Below, in pieces: positions 17,536 to 25,351 of a DNA stretch of 53,893 nucleotides. Both the position numbers and the translations under genes were made by a program. The notes beneath the pieces were generated by a model, which did not search any database, had not been told where the DNA came from, and was given only the letters and a program-made list of their open reading frames with translations. Origin of the DNA: Thermoleophilia bacterium (lineage in GTDB: Bacteria; Actinomycetota; Thermoleophilia; Gaiellales; Gaiellaceae); contig JAICJI010000011.1 in the NCBI GenBank assembly GCA_025928515.1, positions 1 through 53,893 on the forward strand, in the 5' to 3' direction. Each line of letters starts with the position of its first letter. The stretch's first letter is position 1.

Positions 17536-19317
17536 ATGTTCGACAAGGTTCTCGTCGCCAACCGAGGGGAGATCGCGATCCGCGTCTTCCGCACGTTGCG
17601 CGAGCTCGGAATCGGTGCGGTCGGCGTCTATTCGGAGGGCGATCGCGCGGCGCTGCACGTCGCCTACGCCGACGAGGCGTTCCTTCTCGGCCCGACTCCG
17701 GCGGCCGAGAGCTACCTCGCAATCGACCGCATCCTCGACGCTGCACAGCGCGCCGGAGCCCAGGCGATCCATCCCGGCTACGGCTTCCTCGCCGAGAACG
17801 CGGCGTTCGCGCGGGCGGTGGAGGAGGCCGGCCTCGTCTGGATCGGCCCGCCGCCGGCCGCGATCGAGCTCATGGGCAACAAGACGGCCGCGCGCACCGC
17901 GATGCAGGGCGCGGGAGTCCCGATCATCCCCGGCACGACCGACCCCGTGCCCACGGTCGAGGAGCTGCTCACGCTCGGCGAGGAGATCGGCTACCCGCTC
18001 TTGATCAAGGCCGCGGCCGGCGGTGGCGGCAAGGGGATGGAGGAGGTGCACGACCCGGCGCAGGCCGGGCAGGCTTTCGAGCGGGCACAACGCCAGGGCC
18101 AGTCGTACTTCGCGAACCCTGACGTCTACGTCGAGAAGCTCATCGTCGATCCGCGGCATGTCGAGGTGCAGGTGCTCGCCGATTCGCATGGCAACGTCAT
18201 CCACCTCGGCGAGCGTGACTGCACGATCCAGCGCCGCCATCAGAAGCTGATCGAGGAGACGCCGTCGCCCGCTGTCGACGAGGAGCTGCGGCAGCGCATC
18301 GGGTCGATCGGCGTCGAGGCGGCTCGCGCGTGCGGCTACCGCTCGGCCGGGACGATCGAGGGCCTGCTCACCTCCGACGGCGAGTACTTCTTCATGGAGA
18401 TGAACACGCGCATCCAGGTCGAGCACACCGTCACCGAGCTGGTCACGGGGCTCGATCTCGTCCGCGAGCAGATCCTCGTGGCGCTCGGCGAGCCGCTCTC
18501 GGTGCGGCAGGAGGACGTCGAGCTACGCGGCCATGCGATCGAGTGCCGGATCAACGCCGAGGATGCGGCCCGCGGCTTCCTCCCGGCGCCGGCGCCCGTG
18601 ACCGGCTACCGGGAGCCCGCGGGGCCGGGCGTGCGGGTCGACTCCGGCGTCGCGGCCGGCTACGAGGTCTCCGGCTCCTACGACCCGATGGTGGCGAAGC
18701 TGATCGTGCACGGCGTCGATCGCGAGCACGCCCGACGCAGGATGCTGCGCGCGCTCGACGAGTTCTGGATCGAGGGGCCGACGACGCTGATCGGCTTCCA
18801 CAAGGCACTCCTCGCGCATCCGTGCTTCGTCGCGGGCGAGACGTGCCACGGCGTCGTCGAGTCGGACGAGCTCGCCGCCACCGTCGCCGAGCTCGACGGG
18901 GCGGGGGGCGTAGCCCTCCCAAGTAACAAGTTGTTACAAGGAACGACAGGTCCCGTGCGGACGGCGGAACGGGTGCGCACGGTCGAGGTGGACGGCCGCC
19001 GCTTCGAGGTGCGTCTCTCCGAGCCCGAGCCTCAGTGGCGGGCGCTGGCGCGAAGGCGCCGGGAGCGGGTGCGTCAGGGCGCCGGCGGTGCTGGCGGGAG
19101 CGACGCGGTCGTCTCGCCGATGCAGGGCACGGTCCTCGCCGTCCCGGTGACCGACGGTGACGGCGTGGAGGCCGGCCAGGTGATCTGCGTCGTCGAGGCG
19201 ATGAAGATGGAGAACGAGGTGCACGCCCACCGCGCGGGCACCGTCCGGAGCCTCTCCGTCGAGCCTGGGCAACCAGTCACGACGGGCCAGGTCATCTGCA
19301 CGATCGACTCCGGCTAG
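17536..19317 (+). CDS. accC: Biotin carboxylase-BCCP fusion (acyl-CoA carboxylase alpha subunit)
   Basis: 593 residues. The biotin carboxylase domain (KVLVANRGEIAIR; ATP-grasp glycine loop KAAAGGGGKGM; EMNTRIQVEHTVTE) carboxylates biotin with bicarbonate and ATP. The C-terminal BCCP domain carries the biotinylated lysine in VEAMKMENEV. The carboxyl is then passed to a beta subunit, probably that at 10.4 kb. Between the domains, at about residues 462-470, a palindromic AT-rich stretch adds S-N-K-L-L-Q-G with rare TTG and TTA leucine codons. The ATG at 17536 matches the family start. Confidence 0.95.
   Translation: MFDKVLVANRGEIAIRVFRTLRELGIGAVGVYSEGDRAALHVAYADEAFLLGPTPAAESYLAIDRILDAAQRAGAQAIHPGYGFLAENAAFARAVEEAGLVWIGPPPAAIELMGNKTAARTAMQGAGVPIIPGTTDPVPTVEELLTLGEEIGYPLLIKAAAGGGGKGMEEVHDPAQAGQAFERAQRQGQSYFANPDVYVEKLIVDPRHVEVQVLADSHGNVIHLGERDCTIQRRHQKLIEETPSPAVDEELRQRIGSIGVEAARACGYRSAGTIEGLLTSDGEYFFMEMNTRIQVEHTVTELVTGLDLVREQILVALGEPLSVRQEDVELRGHAIECRINAEDAARGFLPAPAPVTGYREPAGPGVRVDSGVAAGYEVSGSYDPMVAKLIVHGVDREHARRRMLRALDEFWIEGPTTLIGFHKALLAHPCFVAGETCHGVVESDELAATVAELDGAGGVALPSNKLLQGTTGPVRTAERVRTVEVDGRRFEVRLSEPEPQWRALARRRRERVRQGAGGAGGSDAVVSPMQGTVLAVPVTDGDGVEAGQVICVVEAMKMENEVHAHRAGTVRSLSVEPGQPVTTGQVICTIDSG
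18923..18937. repeat. AT-rich palindrome inside accC
   Basis: A perfect 7-bp palindrome, GTAACAA-G-TTGTTAC, in the linker between the carboxylase and BCCP domains. It shares GTAACA-N3-TGTTACAAG with the palindrome upstream of recR. Confidence 0.75.
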
Positions 19318-19380
19318 CCGCGCGCAAACCGCGGTCCTCTGGGACGCGTAGATACAGGCGACCCCAGTAGGAGGAGGAAG

Positions 19381-19938
19381 ATGCAGAAGAAAACCGTCCT
19401 GCCCGTTGTGCTCGCGATCGCCCTCGCAGGCGCCGGCGTTGCTGCTGCGGCGGCCGTAACACATCGCAGCGCGGCCTCACTCTCGGCCGGCCAGGCGACC
19501 GCCGGGCGCGTTACGCTCCACAAGACGAAGCTCGGCAAGGTGCTCGCGACGAGCTCGGGCCGGACGCTCTATCTCTTCATGGCAGACAAGAAGGGGAAGA
19601 GCGCGTGCTACGGCAAGTGCGCGACGTTCTGGCCGCCGCTCATGAAGAAGGGCAAGGTCAGCGCCGCCGCCGGCGTCAAGGCCAACCTTCTCGGCACCAC
19701 GAAGCGGAAGAACGGCAAGGCGCAGGTGACGTACAAGGGTCACCCCCTCTACCTCTTCAAGCTCGACAAGAGCTCCGGGCAGATTGCAGGCCAGGGCCAG
19801 AACTTCTTCGGCGGTAAGTGGTTCATCGTCTCGTCGGCCGGCAAGGCGATCAAGGCCGCGCCGCCGGCAGGGGGTGGAACGACGACGTCGACCACCACCA
19901 CGGGCACGACCACCTGCGGCGTCTACGGCTGTCCCTAG
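19381..19938 (+). CDS. Secreted COG4315 repeat protein
   Basis: 185 residues. A signal peptide (VLPVVLAIALAGAGVAAAAA) is followed by two copies of the secreted Yx(F/W/Y)xxD repeat: RTLYLFMADKKGKSACYGKC with TFWPPL, and HPLYLFKLDKSSGQ with FFGGKWFIV. A Thr-rich tail ends in CGVYGCP. Family function is unknown; some members are linked to electron transfer or surface lipoproteins, but no lipobox is seen. The ATG has a strong AGGAGGAGG upstream, so it is a leadered gene. Confidence 0.85.
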   Translation: MQKKTVLPVVLAIALAGAGVAAAAAVTHRSAASLSAGQATAGRVTLHKTKLGKVLATSSGRTLYLFMADKKGKSACYGKCATFWPPLMKKGKVSAAAGVKANLLGTTKRKNGKAQVTYKGHPLYLFKLDKSSGQIAGQGQNFFGGKWFIVSSAGKAIKAAPPAGGGTTTSTTTTGTTTCGVYGCP

Positions 19939-19963
19939 AGGAGGCTGCAGGGCTGAACTGCGC

Positions 19964-20006
19964 GGTCCACCGGCGTCGCATCGTTAGTGTCCGGCGCCGG
20001 TGGACC
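19964..20006 (+). repeat. 12-bp inverted repeat spanning the sucC start
   Basis: Arms at 19964-19975 and 19995-20006 are perfect reverse complements (GGTCCACCGGCG and its complement) with a 19-nt loop. The right arm contains the sucC GTG and the loop contains the TAGTGT box. Confidence 0.6.
19985..19990 (+). promoter_or_regulatory. -10 box TAGTGT for sucC
   Basis: The box lies 9 nt before the sucC GTG and sits in the loop of the inverted repeat. Confidence 0.4.
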
Positions 20007-21151
20007 TCTACGAGTACCAGGGCAAGGATCTCTTCCGGCGCGTCGGGATCCCTGTCTCGGAAGGACGGCTCGCGACCACGCCGGAGGAAGCGCGGCAGGC
20101 TGCGGAGGAGCTGGGCGGCCCCGTCGTCGTCAAGGCGCAGGTGCTGACCGGTGGCCGTGGCAAGGCCGGCGGCGTCAAGCTCGCGAGCGATCCGGCGGAC
20201 GCGGAGGCGAAGGCCCGCGACATCCTCGGTCTCGACATCAACGGCCACGTCGTCCGCACCCTCTGGATCGAGCAGGCGTCGGACATCGAGCGCGAGTACT
20301 ACCTCTCCGTCACCTTCGACCGCGGCGCCAAGAAGCCGCTCTTCATGTTCACGACGCAGGGCGGGGTCGAGATCGAGCAGGTCGCGGAGGAGAGCCCAGA
20401 CGCGCTCGTCCGGCTCCACGTCGACCCGCTCGAGGGGTTCCAGCCGTGGGTCGCTCGCCGGCTCGTCTACGGCGGTGGAGTCGAGGATCCATCCGAGCAG
20501 AAGCAGATCGCGGCGATCGTCGGGCAGCTCTACCGCGCCTTCGTCGAGTTCGACGCGATGCTCTGCGAGATCAACCCGCTGATCGTGACGCCGGACGGCG
20601 AGGTGAAGGCGCTCGACTCGAAGTTCACGGTCGACGACAGCGGCCTCTTCCGTCATCCGGACGTCGCCGAATGGCGCGACCCGACCGCAGCCGATCCGAT
20701 CGAGACGTTCGCGCGCGAGAAGCACGTCACCTACGTGAAGCTCGACGGGGACGTCGGCGTGCTCGCGAACGGCGCCGGCCTAGGCATGTCCACCGTGGAC
20801 GTCGTCGCGCACGCAGGCGGACGTCCCGCGAACTTCTGCGATCTCGGCGGTGGCGGCAGCGCGGAGGGAGTCGTCGACGCGCTCGAGGTGATCACGCGCG
20901 ACGAGCAGGTGCGCTCGATCTTCTTCAACATCTTCGGCGGGATCACGCGCTGCGACGAAGTGGCGCGCGGGATACTCGCCGCCCTGGACCGGCTCGACAT
21001 GTCGAAGTATCCGATCGTCGTCCGGCTCGACGGCACGAACGCGGAGGAAGGCCGGCAGATCCTCGCCGAGGCGGGCCGCGAGAACATCCATCCCGAGGCG
21101 ACGATGCTCGACGGGGCGCGGCGCGCGGTGGAACTGGCGGGAACGGCATGA
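20000..21151 (+). CDS. sucC: Succinyl-CoA synthetase beta subunit
   Basis: 383 residues, normal length. An ATP-grasp domain (YEYQGKDLFRRVGIPV, then VVKAQVLTGGRGKAGGV) and the C-terminal ligase domain (GLGMSTVDVVAHAGGRPANF, then FFNIFGGITRCDEVARGI) are both present. With SucD it interconverts succinyl-CoA and succinate, coupled to ADP or GDP phosphorylation, in the TCA cycle. The GTG start is embedded in an inverted repeat. The stop overlaps a methyltransferase gene as ATGA, which separates it from sucD. Confidence 0.96.
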   Translation: MDLYEYQGKDLFRRVGIPVSEGRLATTPEEARQAAEELGGPVVVKAQVLTGGRGKAGGVKLASDPADAEAKARDILGLDINGHVVRTLWIEQASDIEREYYLSVTFDRGAKKPLFMFTTQGGVEIEQVAEESPDALVRLHVDPLEGFQPWVARRLVYGGGVEDPSEQKQIAAIVGQLYRAFVEFDAMLCEINPLIVTPDGEVKALDSKFTVDDSGLFRHPDVAEWRDPTAADPIETFAREKHVTYVKLDGDVGVLANGAGLGMSTVDVVAHAGGRPANFCDLGGGGSAEGVVDALEVITRDEQVRSIFFNIFGGITRCDEVARGILAALDRLDMSKYPIVVRLDGTNAEEGRQILAEAGRENIHPEATMLDGARRAVELAGTA

Positions 21152-21792
21152 CCGACCTCTGGAACGACCGCGCACAGGCCTACCGCGAGAGCGCGACGCA
21201 CGCCTCGGGCGACGACCTCGACCTCGTCGTAGAGTGGTGCGAGCCCGGCCCGGGCGTGAATGTGCTCGACGTCGCGACGGGCGGCGGCCACGTGGCCCGC
21301 CGGCTCCGCGAAAGAGGCGCGACCGTCGTCACCGTCGACGCCGCGCCGGGGATGGAGCCGGACGCGATCGCGCCGGCCGACCATCTCCCGTTCGCGGACG
21401 CCAGCTTCGACGCCGTCGCGTGCCGCATCGCCGCGCACCACTTCCCGGACGTGCTCGCCGCGGTGAAGGAGATGGCGCGCGTCGCCCGCGACCGGGTCGT
21501 GATCTGCGACAACACGTTCACGAGCGAGTCGGCGGAGCAGGCCGACCGGTTGCGCGATCCGAGCCACGTCCGCAACTACGGCGTGCCCGAGTGGCACAGC
21601 TTCTTCGAGCTCGCCGGGCTGCGGGTCGTCGACGAGGCCTTCATGGTGCGGGACACCGGCTTCGAGGACTGGCTCGACCGCACGGAGACGCCGGCAGACG
21701 CCCGTCTGCGCGTCCGCGAGCTACTGGACGGACGCGTCCACGACGGACGGCTGGAGCTGCCCACCGTCGTGCTCAAGGGAGTCAAGGCGTAG
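21148..21792 (+). CDS. SAM-dependent methyltransferase between sucC and sucD
   Basis: 214 residues of class I (UbiE/Methyltransf_11) type. Motif I is VLDVATGGGHVARRL, the acidic motif II is VVTVDAAPGM, and ADHLPFADASFDAVACRIAAHHF covers motifs III-IV. Substrate unknown. It overlaps sucC by 4 nt and sucD by 1 nt (TAGTG), so its translation is locked into the sucCD operon. No homologue of such a gene belongs to the succinyl-CoA synthetase complex, so the placement may reflect a shared regulation or an insertion. Confidence 0.85.
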   Translation: MTDLWNDRAQAYRESATHASGDDLDLVVEWCEPGPGVNVLDVATGGGHVARRLRERGATVVTVDAAPGMEPDAIAPADHLPFADASFDAVACRIAAHHFPDVLAAVKEMARVARDRVVICDNTFTSESAEQADRLRDPSHVRNYGVPEWHSFFELAGLRVVDEAFMVRDTGFEDWLDRTETPADARLRVRELLDGRVHDGRLELPTVVLKGVKA

Positions 21793-22661
21793 TGGCGATC
21801 ATCCTCGACAACGACACGCGCCTCGTCGTCGCCGGCCTCACAGGCTCCGAGGGCCGCTTCCACGGTCTTCGCAATCGTGCGTACGGCACGAACCTGGTCG
21901 CGGGCGTCACGCCGGGCAAGGGCGGGCAGGACGTCGAGGGCGTCCCGATCTTCGACACCGTCGCGGAAGCCGTGGACGGGGCCGGCGCGAACACGTCGCT
22001 CATCTTCGTCCCGGCCCGCTTCGCCGTCGATGCGATCTACGAGGCAGTGGACGCGGGGATCGACACCGTGATCTGCATCACGGAGCACATCCCGGCGCAC
22101 GACATGCTGCGCGCATACAGGTACTTCCGCGGCCAGGGCACCACGATGATCGGCCCGAACTGCCCGGGCGTCCTCTCGCCGGGCAAGGCGAACGCGGGGA
22201 TCATCCCCGCCGAGATCTTCAGCGAGGGCGGCGTCGGGCTCGTCTCGCGCTCGGGGACGCTCACGTACCAGATCGGCCACGAGCTGACGCAGCTCGGGCT
22301 CGGCAACTCGACGATCGTCGGCATCGGCGGCGACCCGGTTGTGGGCTCGTCCTTCGTCGACGTGATCGAGAAGTTCGAGGCCGACGAGCAGACGGAGCTC
22401 ATCGTCCTCGTCGGCGAGATCGGCGGCGACGAGGAGGAGAAGGCCGCCGCCTACGTCGCCGAGCACGTGACGAAGCCGGTGCTCGCCTACATCGCGGGCT
22501 TCTCGGCGCCGCCCGGCAAGACGATGGGCCACGCCGGCGCGATCATCTCCGGCTCCTCGGGGACGGCGCAGGGCAAGAAGGAAGCGCTCGAGGCGCGAGG
22601 GATCGAGGTCGGCACGACGCCGACCGAGGTCGCGCAGATGGTCGCCTCGCGGCTCAAATAG
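21792..22661 (+). CDS. sucD: Succinyl-CoA synthetase alpha subunit
   Basis: 289 residues. The CoA-binding Rossmann domain ([21 protein letters not shown]) is followed by the ligase domain with the phosphohistidine loop [26 protein letters not shown] is typical. It pairs with SucC encoded one gene upstream. The GTG start overlaps the methyltransferase TAG. No terminator is seen after the stop; the next gene has its own -10 box. Confidence 0.96.
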   Translation: MAIILDNDTRLVVAGLTGSEGRFHGLRNRAYGTNLVAGVTPGKGGQDVEGVPIFDTVAEAVDGAGANTSLIFVPARFAVDAIYEAVDAGIDTVICITEHIPAHDMLRAYRYFRGQGTTMIGPNCPGVLSPGKANAGIIPAEIFSEGGVGLVSRSGTLTYQIGHELTQLGLGNSTIVGIGGDPVVGSSFVDVIEKFEADEQTELIVLVGEIGGDEEEKAAAYVAEHVTKPVLAYIAGFSAPPGKTMGHAGAIISGSSGTAQGKKEALEARGIEVGTTPTEVAQMVASRLK

Positions 22662-22681
22662 CTGCGTTCCGAGCCCGCCGC

Positions 22682-22687
22682 TAGGCT
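22682..22687 (+). promoter_or_regulatory. -10 box TAGGCT, leaderless aminotransferase
   Basis: The box lies 6 nt before the GTG at 22694. It falls in the 32-nt gap after sucD. Confidence 0.5.
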
Positions 22688-22693
22688 CGAATC

Positions 22694-23776
22694 GTGATCT
22701 CGTTCGCCCGCGGCGTCCCTGCGCCGGAGTGTCTCGCCGTCGAGGAGCTCGCGGACTGCGCCCGTGCGGCGCTCGAGCGCGACGGCCGGACGATCCTGAG
22801 CTACGGGCCCGGAGGCGGCTACGGCCCGCTGCGCGAAGTGCTCGCCGAGCAGCACGACGTCGAGCCCTCGCGCGTCGTGATCACGAGCGGCTCGCTTCAG
22901 GGGTTCGTCTTCCTCGCGCAGCAGCTCGTGCAGAAGGGCACCCGCGTGCTCGTCGAGGCACCGACGTACGACCGGCCGCTCAAGATCCTCAGCCGGCTCG
23001 GCGCGGAGATCGTGACCGCGCCCATGGACGAGGACGGGCTCATCCCCGACGAGTTGCCGGACGGGGACTTCGCCTTCCTCTACACGATCCCCACCTTCCA
23101 GAACCCGAGCGGGCGCACGATGTCGGTCGAGCGGCGCTTGCGTTTGGCAGAGATCGCACGCGAGCGGCGATTGCTCGTGCTCGAGGACGACCCGTACGGC
23201 CTCGTCCGTTACGACGGCGACCCGCTGCCGAGCGTCTTCGAGCTCGCTGACGGGGAGCAGATCGCCTACTGCTCTTCCTTCTCGAAGACCGTCTCACCGG
23301 GGGTGCGCGTGGGCTGGTTCGTTCTACCGGCGCAGCTCGCCGCCGAGATCGAGGCACTCGCCGTCTCGACGTATATCTCGCCGCCGTACCTCTCGCAGGC
23401 GACCGTGCACGAGTTCCTCCGCCGGGAGAGCTTCGGGCCGAACCTCGAGCGCGTGAACGGTCTCCTGAGCGAGCGTCGCGACGCGATGCTCGACGCACTC
23501 ACGCGCGAAATGCCCGAGGACGCGACGTGGACGAAGCCCGCGGGCGGCTATTTCGTCTGGCTCGAGCTCCCGTCCGGGCCGCCGAGCAGCCAGCTGCTCG
23601 CCGAGGCCGAGGACGCGGGCGTCACGTTCGTCAAGGGGAGCGACTTCTTCCCCGGTGGGCGCGGCGGCGAGAGTGCGCTGAGGCTCGCCTTCAGCTTCGT
23701 CTCGCCGGACGAGATCTCAGACGGCGTCGGGCGGATCGGCGGGCTGGTGCGAGCGGCGGCGCCTGCGGCGCTCTAG
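22694..23776 (+). CDS. PLP-dependent aminotransferase (class I/II, LysN/MocR-like)
   Basis: 360 residues, fold-type I. YGPGGGYGPLREVLA resembles the substrate-entry segment of 2-aminoadipate and aromatic aminotransferases. IPTFQNPSGRTM carries the conserved Asn, LEDDPYGLVRYDG the Asp and Tyr that bind PLP, and SSFSKTVSPGVRVGW the Schiff-base lysine. RLAFSFVSP carries the carboxylate-binding Arg. The amino acid used is not determinable. Its 3' end overlaps the convergent LapA-like gene by 60 nt. Confidence 0.88.
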   Translation: MISFARGVPAPECLAVEELADCARAALERDGRTILSYGPGGGYGPLREVLAEQHDVEPSRVVITSGSLQGFVFLAQQLVQKGTRVLVEAPTYDRPLKILSRLGAEIVTAPMDEDGLIPDELPDGDFAFLYTIPTFQNPSGRTMSVERRLRLAEIARERRLLVLEDDPYGLVRYDGDPLPSVFELADGEQIAYCSSFSKTVSPGVRVGWFVLPAQLAAEIEALAVSTYISPPYLSQATVHEFLRRESFGPNLERVNGLLSERRDAMLDALTREMPEDATWTKPAGGYFVWLELPSGPPSSQLLAEAEDAGVTFVKGSDFFPGGRGGESALRLAFSFVSPDEISDGVGRIGGLVRAAAPAAL

Positions 23777-24016
23777 CTGCGCGAGCAGGATCCCGCCGAG
23801 TAGCCCGACGGCTAGCGCGACGAGCGTCAGCCCGATCAGCGACACGCGCGCTGTGGCGAACACGAAGTGGATACGAACCTGTTTGCTGTTCTCGATCACG
23901 AACGCGATTGCGTACGCAGTCAGCAGGATCAGCGCGATCAGGCGCGCGTAGAGGCGCGGCTGCCAGCTGTCGGCGACCTCGTCGGTGTGGATCTTGGGGC
24001 GGCGCAGGAACCGCAC
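23717..24016 (-). CDS. LapA-domain small membrane protein
   Basis: 99 residues with two hydrophobic helices (LYARLIALILLTAYAIAFVIENS and SLIGLTLVALAVGLLGGILLAQL) joined by QVRIHFVFATARV. This matches the LapA/DUF1049 family, whose E. coli member LapA helps control LPS synthesis; this organism is not expected to have LPS, so the role here is unknown. A basic tail follows. The GTG has TAGGAT 6 nt upstream. Confidence 0.82.
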   Translation of the reverse strand: MRFLRRPKIHTDEVADSWQPRLYARLIALILLTAYAIAFVIENSKQVRIHFVFATARVSLIGLTLVALAVGLLGGILLAQLERRRRRRSHQPADPPDAV

Positions 24017-24022
24017 GCCCGG

Positions 24023-24028
24023 ATCCTA
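24023..24028 (-). promoter_or_regulatory. -10 box TAGGAT, leaderless LapA-like gene
   Basis: The box lies 6 nt before the GTG at 24016. It falls inside the gap to the next gene. Confidence 0.5.
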
Positions 24029-24035
24029 CGAGCGA

Positions 24036-24212
24036 CTACGCGACCGCGTGGACGGTGAGAGCGCGCGGGACGAGACGAGGCTGGGGCGGCGGGGTGAGCC
24101 GGCCGACCGACTGAGCGCGGAACGTCGGGCAGATCTCCTCGCCGGGAAGGGCACATAGGCCTGCGCGCCGGAAATAGCAATCTGCGCACGTTGGCTTGGC
24201 TCGTTTGCTCAT
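24036..24212 (-). CDS. 58-residue Cys-rich protein
   Basis: Begins MSKRAKPTCADCYFRRAG. Four cysteines (9, 12, 20, 28) in the pattern CxxC-x7-C-x7-C, then PTFR, suggest a small metal site (zinc or iron-sulfur). A Pro-rich basic tail follows. A promoter-like TTGCTT-N16-TATCAT lies about 45 nt upstream. No family name recognised. Confidence 0.6.
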   Translation of the reverse strand: MSKRAKPTCADCYFRRAGLCALPGEEICPTFRAQSVGRLTPPPQPRLVPRALTVHAVA

Positions 24213-24255
24213 CGTCGTCTGTGTTCTAAGGGGACCCGGCCGCTCTCGAGGTGCG

Positions 24256-24283
24256 ATGATAGGTGCCGGAACTGCCGAAGCAA
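24256..24283 (-). promoter_or_regulatory. Promoter of the Cys-rich small gene
   Basis: On the minus strand TTGCTT (24278-24283), 16 nt, then TATCAT (24256-24261), the best two-element promoter seen in the window. Confidence 0.45.
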
Positions 24284-24299
24284 GCGTTGTCGCGGACGA

Positions 24300-24323
24300 A
24301 AACTGACGAATTTCCGCCAGTTT
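24300..24323 (-). repeat. Inverted repeat after ylbL
   Basis: AAACTG (24300-24305) and CAGTTT (24318-24323) with a 12-nt loop, just past the ylbL-like stop. It may help end that operon; evidence is thin. Confidence 0.3.
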
Positions 24324-24337
24324 CCGACACCGGGCTT

Positions 24338-25351
24338 CTAGCCGGTCTTCGGCAGCGTTGCCAAGGCTTGCAACGCCTGGTCGAACGTGCGGACGGGGAT
24401 GATGCGGACCGACCCGGCATAGCGTCGCGCGACGCGCGCGTTGTCGCCCGCCGGCACGAGGAAGACGTCGACCTTCGCCTTGCGGGCGTCGAAGACCTTC
24501 TGCTTCACCCCGCCGATCGGCGCGACGACTCCGTTGAGCTCCATTTCTCCGGTCGCGGCGACGAGGTGGCCGCGGTCGACGTTCCGGCCGAGCTGCTGCA
24601 TCACCTCGAGCGCGAAGGCGAGACCGGCCGACGGGCCGCCGATGCCCTGCGCGTCGATCGACACCTTGAGAGGAAGCTTGATCTGCGCCGCCTGGTCGGG
24701 CTCGAAGCCGATCAGCGCGTGGCCGGGCTGCTGCGGGTCGTTGACGGTCCGGAGCGACTTGGTGAGCACCTTGCTCCCGCGTCGCACCTTCACCTGGACG
24801 GTGTCGCCCGGCTTCACTGGGGCCAGGATCCGGCGCAGGGTGTCGATGGTGGGCGTCGGCTTCCCGTCGATGCCGATGATCACGTCGGCGGGCTGTAGCT
24901 CTCGGTAGGCAGCGGTGCCGAGGTCGACGGCGTTGACGATCACGCCGTTGGGGTGAACGACCACGTGGTAGCCGAGGCGGCGCAGGGCGACGGCCGCCGC
25001 GACTCGCTGCGAGGTCTGCATCTCGCGCAGATCGGCCGCTCGAGCGGCAGCGCCGCTTGTGCCGGGCGGGACGATCAGGTTCGCGGGGACCAGCGTCGCG
25101 TCCGAGTGGACCCAGGGGAAGAGCCGCTCGAACTCGCTCGCCCGGCGCTCGATCACGTCGACGAAGTAGATCCCGCCGGGGCCGGTCGAGGCATGACCGC
25201 CCTGCACCTTGACGAGCGGCGCCACCGGATGGGCAATGTCCGGCAGCAGCAGGTAGTCGCTCGACTGGATGTTGAGGAGGATCAGGACGGTCAGGGCGAG
25301 GAGAGCGGCGAGCACGCCGAGCGCGCGCCACGGGGACAGGAGGCTCCTCAA
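24338..25351 (-). CDS. YlbL-like membrane PDZ + Lon-type protease
   Basis: 337 residues. One N-terminal membrane helix (LGVLAALLALTVLILLNI), a PDZ domain around GVIVNAVDLG to QVKVRRGSK, and a C-terminal S16 Lon-like domain. The catalytic serine is in GIGGPSAGLAFALE and the lysine in the GVKQKVFDARKAKVD region. This matches Bacillus YlbL, a serine protease that among other things degrades a cell-division inhibitor. It is last in the icd-mdh-queF-SDR operon, overlapping the SDR gene by ATGA. Confidence 0.88.
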   Translation of the reverse strand: MRSLLSPWRALGVLAALLALTVLILLNIQSSDYLLLPDIAHPVAPLVKVQGGHASTGPGGIYFVDVIERRASEFERLFPWVHSDATLVPANLIVPPGTSGAAARAADLREMQTSQRVAAAVALRRLGYHVVVHPNGVIVNAVDLGTAAYRELQPADVIIGIDGKPTPTIDTLRRILAPVKPGDTVQVKVRRGSKVLTKSLRTVNDPQQPGHALIGFEPDQAAQIKLPLKVSIDAQGIGGPSAGLAFALEVMQQLGRNVDRGHLVAATGEMELNGVVAPIGGVKQKVFDARKAKVDVFLVPAGDNARVARRYAGSVRIIPVRTFDQALQALATLPKTG

